DNA from: Acanthaster planci
Lineage: Eukaryota; Echinodermata; Asteroidea; Valvatida; Acanthasteridae
Length of the DNA stretch: 64,000 bases
Assembly (NCBI RefSeq): GCF_001949145.1
Contig: NW_019091491.1
Location: 1,059,862 to 1,123,861, forward strand
Direction: 5' to 3'
This document shows, in pieces, positions 35,370 to 49,400 of this stretch (position 1 is the first letter of the stretch; each line of letters starts with the position of its first letter). The position numbers and the translations under genes are program-made. The notes beneath the pieces were generated by a model. The model was not told where the DNA came from. It did not search any database and saw only the letters and a list, made by a program, of their open reading frames with translations.

Positions 35370-36090
35370 ATGCTTACCGAATCCAAGAGAATCTTACAAT
35401 GGTAATATGTACGGCCTGTTACCGGGGGAACATGTAAATCCAGCAGAATCTGAGTAACAGCGAAAGCCTGCTGAACCCAACACCCAAGCCTGCTGAATCT
35501 GTCACACTCACTGGATCAAACAAAATCCAAGCAGAACAAAATGAGCTGAATCCAACAGAATCTAATAGAATTCTCAGCTTGTTGACACTGTAAGAATCCA
35601 ACATGTGAAGCCTAACAAGTTAGACTGAATCTTAAAAAGTATAGACAGCTGAATCCAACAAAATCCTACAAAATTTAGCCAGCTGAATCTTGAAGAATAA
35701 GACAAGTGACACCTGCTGAAAAACTGAATCCACAACTTCCAAAGAGTAGGAATCAAATGAAATCCCTTAACGGAATCTCACAACAGTGTACAACTTGCTT
35801 AATCCAACGAATCCCACAACAGAGTGCAGCTTGCTGAATCCAGCAGACTCCCACAATAGTGTATAGCTTGCTGATTCCAACAGAATCCCAAAAATATGCA
35901 GCTTGCTGAATACAACAGAATCCTGCAAATATGCACTACATGCTGACCCCAAGAAATCCTATAACACCATGCAGCTTGCTGAAACCAAGTTTCTCACAAT
36001 AGTGTACAGCTGGCTTCATCCGATAGTATCCCTAAAAATTGTGATCTTGCTGAATCCAGAAAAACCCAGCAACACAAAGAAGTGTGAAGC
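35370..36090. repeat. degenerate minisatellite, unit about 36 bp
   Basis: About 15-20 imperfect copies of a unit with core GCAGCTTGCTGAATCCAACA followed by GAATCCCACAATAGTGT. Copies from 35.79 to 36.05 kb are clearest. Those to the left are decayed to CTGAATCCAACA fragments. It lies 1.2-2 kb downstream of the KIF1 stop codon, so it may be transcribed in the 3' UTR. Confidence 0.85.
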
Positions 36091-36778
36091 CCACTAAATG
36101 AAGGCAATCCCATAAAAGTGAACTTTGACCCAAACCAAATCCAACAGATTCCACCCAGTTCACATGCAACAAATGTTGACCCACCAGGATCGGTAAACTT
36201 TGTTGTCAATCCAATCCAAGCAATCCATGTGATTAACTCGCCGTTTTGCTGATCAGTTTCATTTGTGAGGCTTAGGCATAGTTCTCTCTTTTCGAGGTCC
36301 ATGTACTGTACCACACTTTGAGCATGTTCAGCATGTTTGACGACCGACTACAGGAAAAAACGTACCAGTTATCACCTGTGCAGTTGAAAGATGGCCTTTC
36401 TGGTGCAAAAGATTGATTTATTAAGTAGTCGAATTCTGTTATATCAACAACAGGTACGAGTGATACTGTTTGACATCCGGGAAAACAAACACAAAAACCA
36501 GTCAATACCCTGCATGATACCCCCTTACACTGACCCTGCAAACATTTCTCAAAATGTCTCCTCCATTGAAACATGCCTTCAGAAATCAGTTTCTCAACAG
36601 GACATACAGGTATGTACATGTATCAGTGGTGAACCCAGTCATTCAAAGCACTTGTTCTCAGACTACTGACCGAGAGAGAGACTGAGAGAAAACTATCGTA
36701 CCCACACCCTTATAAATTTCTTTTTTTTAACGTCAGATATTGAGCCCTTTAGAAGTTCAAGACCGATGTTAAGAACAC

Positions 36779-36826
36779 GTGAATAAATCTTTATGTGAAT
36801 GAATCTTTACGTGAATGAATCTTTAT
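36779..36826 (+). repeat. 16-bp unit repeated three times
   Basis: Three tandem copies of GTGAATGAATCTTTAT, each with at most one change. Confidence 0.9.
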
Positions 36827-37329
36827 GAGATGTTGAGACACAATGTAAAGAATTTCTGGAACAGAAATATTTTTATGACCAATGGCTGGCTCACGGTATG
36901 GCCTTACTTGCACATCGTCCTTGGTTACCAGAACCCCTAACATGACTAAATTCTGGTTGATTTACACTAGAAAACTAGGTCACCACATAGAGAATATTTT
37001 GGTCAACGTTTTCTTTTTCACAGAATGACTCAGTTTTCACTGGTTACCTAAACTGACATCAAATTATTATATACAATTCACTGGACTCTTATTTTTACAT
37101 AGAGACAAGTTGCAGGTTATCAATGTACAGCACTTTTACTTGTGTTTAAAGGAAATTGTTGTAGGGGTTATGGTACCTCTATGCTCTACGGGTTAAACTA
37201 CGATTCTGAATTTGGCAACATTTTCAGTTGGGCAGACCTTGGACAAGGCTGCCAGTTGACAACAGACCTTTTGATTGGATTGGACAAGCCTGAAGTAGAC
37301 CAAGTGCAAACATCCAATCAACTGCATCC

Positions 37330-37491
37330 TCACACTTTGAGCTGGGTGGCCAAGCGGCGAGAGAGCTTGGATCTGATTGAGCCGGCCAGGAGTGGGTTGA
37401 AAGCATACAGCCAATCGAAGACGTCCTTGTCGCCGATGGTTTGCAAGAGGAAGCCACGATACTTTGTGATGACTGAGAACGTGTTTGGAGT
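37330..37491 (-). CDS. KIF1B: KIF1 last coding exon P (PH domain end, stop)
   Basis: Acceptor cttgtacgcag, phase 0. It encodes [35 protein letters not shown] and IRSKLSRR, then a short tail and TGA (37330-37332). Confidence 0.93.
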   Translation of the reverse strand, partial: TPNTFSVITKYRGFLLQTIGDKDVFDWLYAFNPLLAGSIRSKLSRRLATQLKV

Positions 37492-40400
37492 CTGCGTACA
37501 AGTGAAAACAAAACGCGGCCTTGAATATTTACACATTGGAAAAACTCACATGAAAAGCTGGAAAATGTTCTAACACCAACAAATGAAACTTATAAATTTT
37601 TCACACCTTGCCAAAGCAGAATGAACCCAGTTCAGCATTTGAAAACAGAGATTTGGTCTAAATATTGGATTTTTGCCCTTCCCAGCATGTATTTTTAACA
37701 CTGTATACTCAGTGTATGCCCCCGAAGGCTTATGAAAATAACCACAAGCATACTTGGGTGGGACTCAAACCCACGACCTCCTAGTTACTAGTGCAGATGT
37801 CTTAACCACTCGACCACCGAACTTGCCGGTGTCGGCTGGCTGGTTCGAATCAGATGTAGCAGAGGGTACCGCTCTCTTTGAAATAGAAATTAGGTCATTC
37901 AAAAACAAAGTACCCGTGTGAATTGGGACCTCGTACCGGTAAGTGAATGCCGCTGCTCCTGAATGACCTTGTATGCCCTTCATTTTGGGCATGCGCTGTT
38001 GGAACATCAAACTGGCTCTTTTTGCATGGTTCAACGCAACCCTTCCCCCTTGGGATTTTGGGTTTATTTCCTCCGACCTACCCTCAGCATAGCCTGCTGG
38101 TCTTCGCTGTACTCTATCTGTGCCGTGGCAAGGTTGATCAAGCTTCTCTCAATGGGGTCTTTGTCGCTGTCGTAGATGAAGACGTACGGGCGGCGGACGA
38201 CCACGTAGCGCATCACCCAGCCTGCTGTCTTCTCCTCGAGGAAGTTCAGGTAGCCTCTCCTTGACACAACAGGACTGAAAATAAAGCACAGCAAATATGC
38301 ATTGTCAAGACATCCTTCAGTGTGAAAACCCTCTCCAAGCAACAACTTACACACGCACAGGGGACATTTGTTTTCCAACTCTGAAACCTTCCAATCTCCC
38401 TGAACACAAGAGAATGGCAGGACTTTCTGAAACTTGGCAAGTAACCAGAGTGTAATGCATGTATGTGCATGTACTCACGGAAAACGGGAACCTGGAATTT
38501 ATTTATTCAGTAAAAAGCATAACTACAAACTTTCAAAGACTGTTCAATCACTGAGTACCTTGTTACCTTTTTTCAGTTTTATCCTGCAACACAGTACTTT
38601 TTTAAAAGGAGTAATAATATACATTTCCAACTAATCAGTTGCAAATAAAACGTAACTTGTTTTGCAACCAGATAACTGGGTAACTGGCTATTCAGTCAGT
38701 GGGCTGACCTTAATAAAGAAGATTTTCGCTTTCAAAAAAGCAAGCTCCAGTGGCAAAGTCCGACAAGCAACTTTATGGGTCCTAACATGAGGTTGGGGCA
38801 CAGTTTGTAACGTTGTCAATTGTTACATAAGTTCTGTAAAAATGAACAGTTATTTCCCTGCCTGTGGATTCCAAATTAACATTGTTATACATCTTGCAAG
38901 GCTGAATGCAGAGGTGTGTGTTATTTTTACAGAGTACAGTAAATGACCTACTCTACAGGTCATGACAGGTGGTAAAAGTTACCCATGTAACAAGGACACC
39001 TTCACTAACTGTGCCCCAACCTCATGGAATGACTCACATACCACATACACTGACTCATCATTTGAACAGTGTTTTTATAACAAACTTCTCAACAACCTTG
39101 TAGTTTATATTTATTTATCTATATTTTGATGTACAGCACCTGGGAGCAGCTTGATGGATAGGGCACTTTATAAATGTCAATTATTCTTATCAAAACGTCA
39201 CATTTTACAACACTCAAGGGTGTGCCCATGAAGAACATTTGCTGAACACAGAGACAAGGTTCAAGTACAACACACGATTCACTCACAAAAACCTGTTGGA
39301 TTTTGTGCGTACCAGAAAAATGGAGGATTGACGTCAGCCGAAGGTGATTAAGTACTCCAGTGCAAACTGGTGAACTGAGAAATACATTGGACTAACAAGT
39401 ATTTTCCTTGATCCAACCACTCAACCTTATTTTGCAAAAAAAATCGAAATTTTAAAGCAAAGTTGATAATTCCTAACTGCCCTTAAACAAACAGTGTTGT
39501 TATTGTTTGTTGACAATACCTGACACGGATTTCTTCCACTTCTGGCACAAACATCCCCTTGCTTCCTTTCTTCAACTTGCCGGCATCTCCCGCGGTGGCC
39601 GCCGCCGCCTCCTGTCCCTGTATCCCCGGCAGATCGGTGGGCACCTGTAGCTTGCGGGTCCCGGGGCCCAGTAGTTGCAGGTCCTGCATGGAGCTGGAGG
39701 AGGGCATGGGCTCGTCCGGGGTTGTAACCTCTTGACCCTGGCTGCTGGTCACCCCAGCAGTGCCGGTGGCGGCTGCGGTGGATGCGTTGGCCTCGTTGCG
39801 GTCATCAGGTGTCTGCAAGGTGACAGTGGGTGGCTCAGAAGTCTGGATTTGGGGTCAAAGGGTGGGGCAGGGTGGGGTGGCGCAGGTTAGGGTTGGATGG
39901 TGTTAGAAAAGCACACAGCAACAAGTATGTTAGTGTGTTAGTCATGTTAGTGAAATGTGCAGTAATACAACAAGTTTCAATGTTTTTGATCATCATCTTT
40001 AAATTCAAAACTTTGAAAACTTAAAGATATGACTATTAACCATCCTTTTCATGAGTAATTGCACATTCCATCAATTGAGGCTTTTGGAGGTAATGTGGTG
40101 TACAGTCACAAAAAAAAGCCTTTTTTCAGTCCTGCAACATTTATTGTCCATATCCCATTCCCAACATACTTTACATTTAAGTGCTTACAGTATACAAGTT
40201 TGACCACTTGCCGCCGGGGATTCTGGTTTCGGCCACGTGTTCTTTATATGCATAGCCAAGGTCTCCGAAATCGGACAAAGGGAACTGGGCCTTGTAACAA
40301 AAGATCGTACTCAAACCAAAAGACCAGGTTGCTGTGAATAACCAAAATCTTTTCACTGTCAATAGTGGAGACAATCCAGCCTTGTTTTGAAACAGTATAC

Positions 40401-43400
40401 ATGTACCATGGTTTGGGGCATTCAGTGCGGGCGGATTACCACCTGTGACAAAGGCGCTCCACCACTGCAGTGATGTGCCATACAGCACCACTGCACGTAA
40501 ATTTGGCCCCTATTGAAAAGAGGTCAGCAGCGCACTGTGCCAGGTTCGTGAGCAAAAGAAAATTACATGACACAGCACAATCTGGGCTCTTTTTACAAGG
40601 CGGCAAGCCTGGCTGATATACTCAAGCATCAATAAATGTTATCTGTCAGATGAGAGTAGAACCAGACAGTCCTTCGTGTGGGTGTAAGTGTCCAGTAAAT
40701 GAAGATAGGAATTTTTAAAGAATTTGAAAACAGAAAAAAAAAATGAAAATTATCCCATCCCAGCATCATCAACATTCATAAATGTCCCCGGCGTGAAGTG
40801 GTTAACAGGATTTCGATCTGGTCCATGGAGCCCAGTGACTTGTACTTTGTTAATATTAGTTATCACATGAGCGTGACTAGAGCACAGAATAATGCAGTAC
40901 TTCTGTGTCCCGTATATCAGGAGGCCAAAGGCTGAGTGGTATACACAGATGCACTACAACTGTGTTCCATAAGCATGAGCGGGATAACAAAATTATCTTC
41001 AGCAAACTTCATGCACAGTAAAGAGGTTGTAAGGGCCTACGTGTATGTGCGCACAAGCACCACCTTTGAATTTATAGTAAATTTTAAAGTTGTCTGTTAG
41101 CTTTTAGCGTAAAAATAGCGTAATGCATGGAGTTAGAACAGCACATTAGGAGGGGTTTGACAGGGAACGTGCAATAAGGTTGTATGTCACACTGTTTGTT
41201 GCCAAGGATCGACCAATCAGAACTGAGAAGTCAAGTTTGCCTGGAGGTAACAAAGGAAACTAATATATTATGAAGCTCAACACAGTGGAATGAATGTTAA
41301 ATAGAATGAGGTTTATGAAGCAATGGACACCATCATTAATCTGTTCTACATGAAGATATGTGTTTTATGTATAAGGAAATGGGACTATTGGTATACGGAG
41401 AATGCAGCTTTCTTCTCAGTTTGACTAAACTATACTATTTACAAAATGACAAGGCACTCTCTGGACCAGTCCTTTCACAACTGACTTTTTTCTTCCTACA
41501 TGTACATGTAGAAAAGACTAGCAATGGTTGCTGAATTTTGAAGGATGCAGAAGGCTTCGCGTTAAAAACGCCTGCAGTGTTGTGTCCAATGGCTAAAATG
41601 GGGTAGCACTTTACAGACTAACTGGACAAACGTAACGACTGCCTGAGCTTTCGTAACAAGAACTACTTCATCGGATGCAGTGTCGAGGGTAATCTGGAAC
41701 ACGGACAAGAACTGTGTTTAACCACAAGTATTCTAGCTGCTTATAAATACTACTATGGAGAGGCACCCCTGTGGAGTTTTTCATCTGGTCTCGTGCAGGC
41801 AACCGTTGCACATATGAAGATCGTAAAGACAAAAAGAAATTGGTCGCAATTGCTTAGCGTGTAGCGCACCAAACGCACATCACTCTGTATACATGTACAT
41901 GCGCATACAGTGAGCTCACATCAAAGGACTGATGTAACGTTAACACCATGCCGTCTGTTATCCCCGTAAAGAGCCAATATAGTTTGAACAAAAAAAAGGA
42001 CTGCTTTCTTAGTTCCTTCCAAGCAGAGTAGCATGCCCTTCTGGACAAACAGGACAGCAAAATACACCGACGACTGTCGGAAGGGCTCACCTTAAATGGG
42101 GGCGGAGACAGCACCGGGGGCTGGTTGCGCATCATCAGTTTGACACAGCGGTCCAGCAGCTCATAGTCCCGGTCCGTGCTGTCGTTGGAAAGGGTGCTGT
42201 CTAGCGAGGTGTCTGTCTCTGACTTGGGCAGGCCGTCGCCCCGTGTGTTCACCAGCTCCTGCTGGATCTTATCCCTCAGCAGGAGGTTATGACGCGCCTT
42301 CTCAACCTAGACAATTTGATGAACAAAAACACATCAACAAATCAGAACAGATTGGTCTCATACTTTTTTACAATTGTCAGTTGTCCAAGAGATATGAGGC
42401 AACGTTCCTGCACTTGTAGGAAACCAAAATAATCAAAATCCATGACCTAGTAAACCAAACTGCAGATCTAAGCTGTACACCTGTAAACTGTTTACATTTT
42501 GACAAGTAAAAAAATAAGCTTGCCGTTGTCAAACAATAAATTGGACAAAGTTTGAAATTTAAATTCAGTTGGTTCTCATAAAATTACACAACTTTTTGTG
42601 GACCTTAGTCATTTTAAATATTTGTTTAAACCTTTCCAGGCCTGAAAATTGACAACAAATTCCATGACTTTTCCAGTTCTTTTCATCCCCCAGGCTCAAG
42701 GAGCCTTATGAATTACACTGCAGTTTCATGATGAGCTCACTGATACTGCAGATCCCTCTACTTGTGATACCCGTATCTTTCTAGGCATGTACTGCCTCAA
42801 GCTGTTAGAGAGTGTGGATTGGTGGATGGGGTTCCAAATTCTTCATCAAAGGCTTAGGGGTTCAAATCCACCTGCTGGCCATATGCTGTAGCCTTGGGCA
42901 AGCCATTTCACCCCCTACTCAGCCTATTGCCTCCCTCATCCCAGGAGTACAAAGGAATAAAACACACACGGCATGCATGGCAGCATCATGACAAAGATTT
43001 ACACAGAAATTTTATTTGGCTACGGCTTGACATTCCGCACGACTCTATGGGTAACAGCTACAGCCACTATACCCATAGCTTGTGTGTAATTTCAAGCCGC
43101 AGCTAAGTAAGTCAGATGCAGCCTCAGAATGCTCTACCTCTTCCAGTCGGCTGAGTTTCTCCAGTTCCCACTGATGGTCCAGCAGCAGCGAGTCGGCCCG
43201 CGGGCGCCAGCCTTGTAGGTTCTCCTCCCCTCGGACATAGGTGCCCGAGGTGTCAATCACCCTGCGCAGGCGACGTTGTGTGCCTGGTTTGGGGAGGGGG
43301 GAGGGAGAAGGTAACAAAGTTAACAAAAGCGATATCATCAATTTCCGGAAGTATGCAGGGCAGTTTTGTGAATTCTAACTATCAAAGAGGTACATGTCCT

Positions 43401-46400
43401 GGCAAATTTCACCAGAAAATTCCTCAAACCACCGACACTAGACGAGAGCCATAAACCTTCGAGGGACGCAGAATCCAGTGAGCTTAAACAAGGGGTTGAG
43501 CTGCCAAAACTCAGAGTAGATTGTGAAGGATTTAAGGTATCCGATGGAAAAAGAATTACTGTCCCTATAATAAATTAAGGTTTCTCGATGAAAGCGAAGG
43601 GCCTGCTGTGTGCAATGTTTCCTATTCTTGACTGTAAGCTGATGCACAGTGATGCAATTCAACTGCATCCAGTCAAAGAATTCTAAATGTCACAAAGTCC
43701 TTTGGTAATGCTTTTTATCAAAAACAAAGATAGTTATAGTGCAGTTCTAGGAAAGAGTCCAGTCATTAATGACAGGTAAAGAATACAGATTCAAATGGAT
43801 TTTCACATCAAATTTTGCTTTCACAGAAACATTTGCAATGTACATGTAAGTACCTTCAAAGTAATAATTTAGCTATACATATGCACATGTAGGAGTCATT
43901 TTGAAGAAAACTTGCATTAGGTAATTTGTTTAAAGTTCTAGAATTTTAGTCTGGTTTCACAAGTGAAGTCTCAAGTTTGTCAAGACACAAGTATTGTAAG
44001 ACACAACTACATGTACATGTATGAGGCAAGACAGAGTGTTAAGGTGAACTACATTCAAGCAAGATTGAGGCTTCTCCTTAAAAGTGTGAATGAATGCAAG
44101 CAGGGAAAATAGACAATACAGAGAGAGGCCATGCCCCATTTTGACATCTGAGATGATGGCAGTTGAAACAGGATTTTGTTAGACATGTATTTCTTGATTT
44201 GGGAATCTTAAGGAATCCATCTTGTTATTTTGTTTGTTCTGTGAAATTATCGGAGGGGGCGGGGCTAATTTAATTGAAATGTTACTTGAGAACAACCTCA
44301 ACAAGACCTTTTGTAATTCAGATGCAGTTCAGTAGAAATTCTGCTATTTTACAAAAACTGCATGAAACAATCCATAGACATTCCACAATAACCACACAAA
44401 TTCTTCACTATGGCAAATTGTTTTGCTAGTTAGTTATCATGCAGACGTGGACATTTAATTCCTGTCCCTCCAAGATGCCACAAGACAAGATCTGTCTATT
44501 CTACGAGTAAAAACTAGACAAGACATTCACCAACAAAGAAACACTACTCGACACAGGGAAATAAAAAGACTATTCTAGCTGCCTACCTCCTACAAACTGA
44601 CTGTCACAGGTCAACAATGTTCTGAACACTGTAATGAATATCAACACATAACAATCACATCAAGAACTCTCTGCTGTATCTGAACCAGTAACCCCTGTCA
44701 CTGGTTCCCCCATGCATGTTATCTGAACCATACAGGTATGCCTGTGCACGGGACTTGCTTCAACCCGCTTAATATCCGGCTGTGTTGGATCGTCCTGCAG
44801 TTGCATATGCAGGCATGCAACTTGGACTTTGACAAAAAAACCAGGAATTCCAATCTTAAACAAGACTTTGTGTTCTTCAGTTTTCAAAATGGCATGAGTG
44901 TGAGGTGAAAAATGAGGAAATCGACTGATCAGAGGAAAAATTGTAAACCTCTGAGTTTTGAGTGAGAGGGAGGGAGAGAACAGGATTTTTTTTATCAGTG
45001 AAAGAATCCTGAAAGCCACCCCACCCCCAAAAGGCACCAACACCATATGGTGTCCAATTCTTCACAAATAAAAGAAGAAAACAGGGGCAGCATGTCTCAG
45101 ACGGAGTGGGGGACAACTTGCTGCCCCCCTACCCATATCCCCATCGGATATGCCACTGCTATCTTGGTTGGGACTGGCAGACACAAACGGCGAAGAAAAA
45201 AAGGCTGGCAGCCGCTGGTGGCTTCTGCCACAACTGACTCGTTGAGATGAAGGGTTTTTCAAAGAAAACTTCAAAGCAGAGTGTTTGCAAAGGGTGATGT
45301 CAATCAGTGGGGGACAGGGTATTTGTACCCTCCACTTTTTTCTGACCCTGCATAAAAATGTAGGGGAGTAGGCCTACATTTAATTCACATACATAGTTCA
45401 GATTAGCTGTTTATATACACTGTATGCCACATCTTTCCTCTTATGGGAGAAACAGTGAGAAATGACAAACAAAATGGTTCCAGACTTAAATAAACCGCCT
45501 CATATTGCACCACAGAGCATCTAGAAACCAACATTTTCCAAGGAGCTTCGGTGGGCCGCAGACCCTACTGTGTAGAGCCTTGTGCTCAAATAAGCTCATG
45601 TCCCCCCTCCCCTTTTGAAAAGAGAATGGCATCAATTAGTGTTTGGCTTTTGGAATGAAGACCATTTATGATGAAAGCGAGTGCACTTTCTCTGTGCATG
45701 TTAACATTGCATCCATGGACAGATCAAAGGAGCAATGTCTTCAAAAAGGACCAGTCAACTGTCACATCCATGTAAATGTTGCGAAGGAAAGAATCGCTGG
45801 ATAGACCATTATGACTTGAATTCCCTTATATGTACCGGTAAAGGCTATATTCTGATAGAACCTGTGTCCATGGAAATCAATACAAAATTTGAATGTTTTC
45901 AATCAACCTCAATGTTACAGTGGAACCCTGCTATAACGAACACGATGGGGTCCATGCTAAACATTCGGTAAAGCGGTTGTTTGGTTTTGCGAATTTAACT
46001 GCCGAATGTTTTGTTGCCATGTTGAATAACGTCCTGTCTTGTCTATTTGAAGTGCACCCTCTTGTGATACTATGGCTCGCTGTTTTCGTGATATTTTGCT
46101 GTTGCTTTCAAGTTCAAGGTTTCTAGAAATGTATCTGTTAATTATTTTTGTTTTTTATTGAATCTTGAGTCACAAAATTGGTATCAAGTTTATCCTAAAA
46201 GTCGTGAAGCTACCGCTCAGGATCGATCTCTGATGCATGCTGTAGTGAGTCTGGATTGATTTGCGTATCAGCGGCGCCCTCTTTAGGCTACATTGTATTG
46301 TTAGTGCAATGCCACAGTGCACGTATGTGCGGTTTTCTTCCGCACCCGATCATGCGGAGTCGCAAAACCAGTATCCATTCAATACTCTTGACAACTAGTG

Positions 46401-49400
46401 GCTTTCCCTTCTAATCCTTAGAGAAATAATGGCTACTAGTCACTTTCCAACATAATTGCAATATAACGGCAACTGAATAGTGTTTGGTAGGTTCAGAGCA
46501 CAAATTATTGGGAGCCAAGGACGATGTTCGGTACAAGTGTGTAAAGGCTGGTTCATACTTCAGGCGATAAATTTCACGACAGATTTGCAGCGAAATTTTG
46601 CTGCAGTTGAAATGTGTTCAACTTTTACAAATTTTCAATGCGAATATTTGATCTGATGTCACAAATTTGTGTTTGCTTTCGCGCGAAGTACATGTACATG
46701 TATGAACCGGCCGTAAGTGTTAGTGAACACAAAAGGCAAAATAGATATTGGTAGAAGTGAGATTTGGAACCTCTCATGCAACTGGTTTACAAGAACAGAT
46801 GCTGGTATCTGATCACTCAAGGAATGGGCATCTGAGCTTGAGCAATTTGTTTCCTTTAAAAGATAGCATACAAAACCTTACAAAATCAATTCTGAGCTGA
46901 ACTCTATGGCTTGGGGACCAAGGACCTGTTACTGAGACCAATGCAAAGGTACAGTAGGTGTACTAAAGTGCATAAATGACAGAAAAAATTGTGTGCATCA
47001 ATGCTGTAGACTTAATCTGGTCCATGCAACCATACAAATATCTAGTGCGAGTTCAGTTGAAGGACATTGTTTGACTGTGATTGATTCCAGATGTGACCTG
47101 AACATTTTTCACTACAGGTTATGGTGAAATGATCCTTATACAGTAAGTGCCACAGTTTTGGAGTTCCAGTAAATCTTTCCTTACCAATACCAACATGACC
47201 AATGTGCAATACGGGTGATTCAAAATAGTCAGATAGTGCGCCACCAAGAGTTTGCAGAGCGTTGACCAATCACAATGTGCGAAATCTGTCGACCCTTTCC
47301 AAACACGCATTGGGTAGACAGATTTCGCGCATTGTGATTGGTCAATGCGTTGCAAACTCTTGGTGGTGCCCTACTGTGAATCACCCGTATTGCAATTTGT
47401 CCCAAGTTGAAGTGCATCTTCACCGCCACAGAAGAGCCAGGCTAGTGGGAAGCTCTTCAACCTGGCTTTAATTTGCATGCACCCGGCGCACTCGCACAGA
47501 CAGTACATTCATACCATTGATCTCTATGTTTACTTCTTTTTGAAAAAGGCATCCTATCGAAAGTACAATTAACAAGCTCATGTACACTTTCATTGTGAAC
47601 CATCCTGAAAGACCATCGTTACTGTATGTAAAACCGTGCCCTCCATTTCTACTGCTCCAAGAGAATACGGTTCGATTCATATGTCCAAGAGCCCAACCAT
47701 CCAGTATTTCAGAGGAGTTGCTGACTAAAACAGTCAACACTTTGGCCTTGAACTTCTTCCTAACTGACGCCACTGTACAGTCAAACATCTATGTGAAACC
47801 TCACAACAGATTGGCAAATACATGTAGTAACCACAGATGCTATCGGTACCAAACTTTACAGGCTAACCTTAAATTTTCCACAGTTCCTTCTGATAATAAA
47901 AATCCAACAACACTCCCTTTCTTCTACATATACATCACACAAGATAAAACCGGACCTCAACAACAAACAACTGAACTAGTGGCTGTACATGCAACAACAC
48001 TAGAATGGTACTACATACTGTCTCAACACACACAAAAAAAGTACCACCGCTATAGACTACCACAACTCCTTCATAATGGACGTAGATTACACATGTGCCT
48101 ATGTGTATAAGGATGTGTACTGGGGTATCTGTTTGGGGATCTGGTACACAGCATGCTACACATATGGTATACCAACTATTGGGTAAATTGATAGGGAGTC
48201 AAAAGTTGGAAGAAAGTATCAGCAAAACAAGTTTGTGAGTGTGAACACACTTATATTTACTGCAGCGTTTGGACAAGTTTTTGTGAAAATACTGTGTTCA
48301 GTCAAGGACACCGTACCCATACAGTTGGCCATTATTTTTTCCATTGTGACAAAAATCATTTATGACAGAAACGTTGTACATTATCAATGCTGAACCCATG
48401 TGCGTGAACCATGTGAACTCTACAACATTGACAATTATTCTCAAGTCACTGAAATCATTTTGGACATGCCATATACGTATCAACTTAAAGGAAGCGATCA
48501 ATGACATTTTACAGAGTGATCAAAGCCATGCAGAGAAACAATCTCGGTTCATGGGAAACAGACAAAAAAAAAAGAAATTAGCCAAATAAATCAGTAAAAG
48601 AAAAATGTGTGTGACACTGCTGTCGTGCACATGACAAATCCATCTGCAAACGTTTTGGACATGATCATACCTAATGCTGCTTCAATAATCACAGATTTAA
48701 AGCAGAGAGATACAAGAGAGAAATAAAGGAAAAATCCCTTCTTATCAAAGCGGCGTGACAAAAATACGCACTGCTCTCAACTAGGTTTCCTCAAAAAAGT
48801 TATAATACAGACTGAAAGAGGAAAAGAACATTAGAAGCAACAATGTGACTGATAAAACACGAACACAGACAGAGAGAATCAATCGGGTTTTATTTCGTTA
48901 CGTAAGCCTTGTTTATCTTTTTCTCCAACTTTTGACTCCCTAAGATGACCCTGTGTCTGCCGGCAAGCTGTGTCCGCTCGCGACCGCCCATCTCCACCGA
49001 GGATGTCTGATACAGGCTGCTCGACTGTCGGGCAAACTTACACTGGGCAAATGTTCACGGGTGAGCCTCTACAAACATGTGTGTATGTACATGTCCAGTC
49101 CATGGGGATGTACATGTGTGATATGTCATTGAATTGATGCCAAACCTCATTAAAAAGTGGGGGTACCCATATTTGGTTGTGCCTGTCATAAACCCAAATC
49201 GATTCTGACGTCACAACCTTGAAGTTGAACAGAACCAAAGGTCACAGCTGCGCACGGCTAAAAATTCCTTGAACTGCTTACTTACGTGCCAATTACATGT
49301 ATACCGTAAAAACCAAACAATAATTCATCTAAGCTGCTGAACTGGGGATCTTAAACATCGATCTGAGGTTATGCCAGCATCTTGACATTTGCTTAAACAA

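Larger units (their letters stand above)
25930..37329. other. tail-to-tail interval between DFFB and KIF1 (3' UTRs and spacer)
   Basis: No supported coding region in 11.4 kb. Poly(A)-signal-like AATAAA strings occur on the plus strand near 28.54, 29.81 and 31.06 kb, and on the minus strand near 31.6, 32.3 and 36.4 kb. I cannot place either transcript end. The interval holds a pogo-like element, a dispersed repeat, a SINE relic and a minisatellite, listed separately. TACATGTA palindromes are frequent. Confidence 0.6.

Noticed and set aside
35419-35952. Minus-strand frames rich in SAGF/LLDSVG-like repeats
   Set aside because: They are translations of the 36-bp minisatellite, whose changing unit lengths break the frame.
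37761-37829. Functional tRNA gene
   Set aside because: Boxes A and B are good but the acceptor stem does not pair and the surroundings look like a SINE body.
47580-48110. 176-codon plus-strand open frame inside KIF1 intron J-L
   Set aside because: No family motif, no hydrophobic or repeat structure, and about one frame of this size is expected by chance in six frames of 64 kb.
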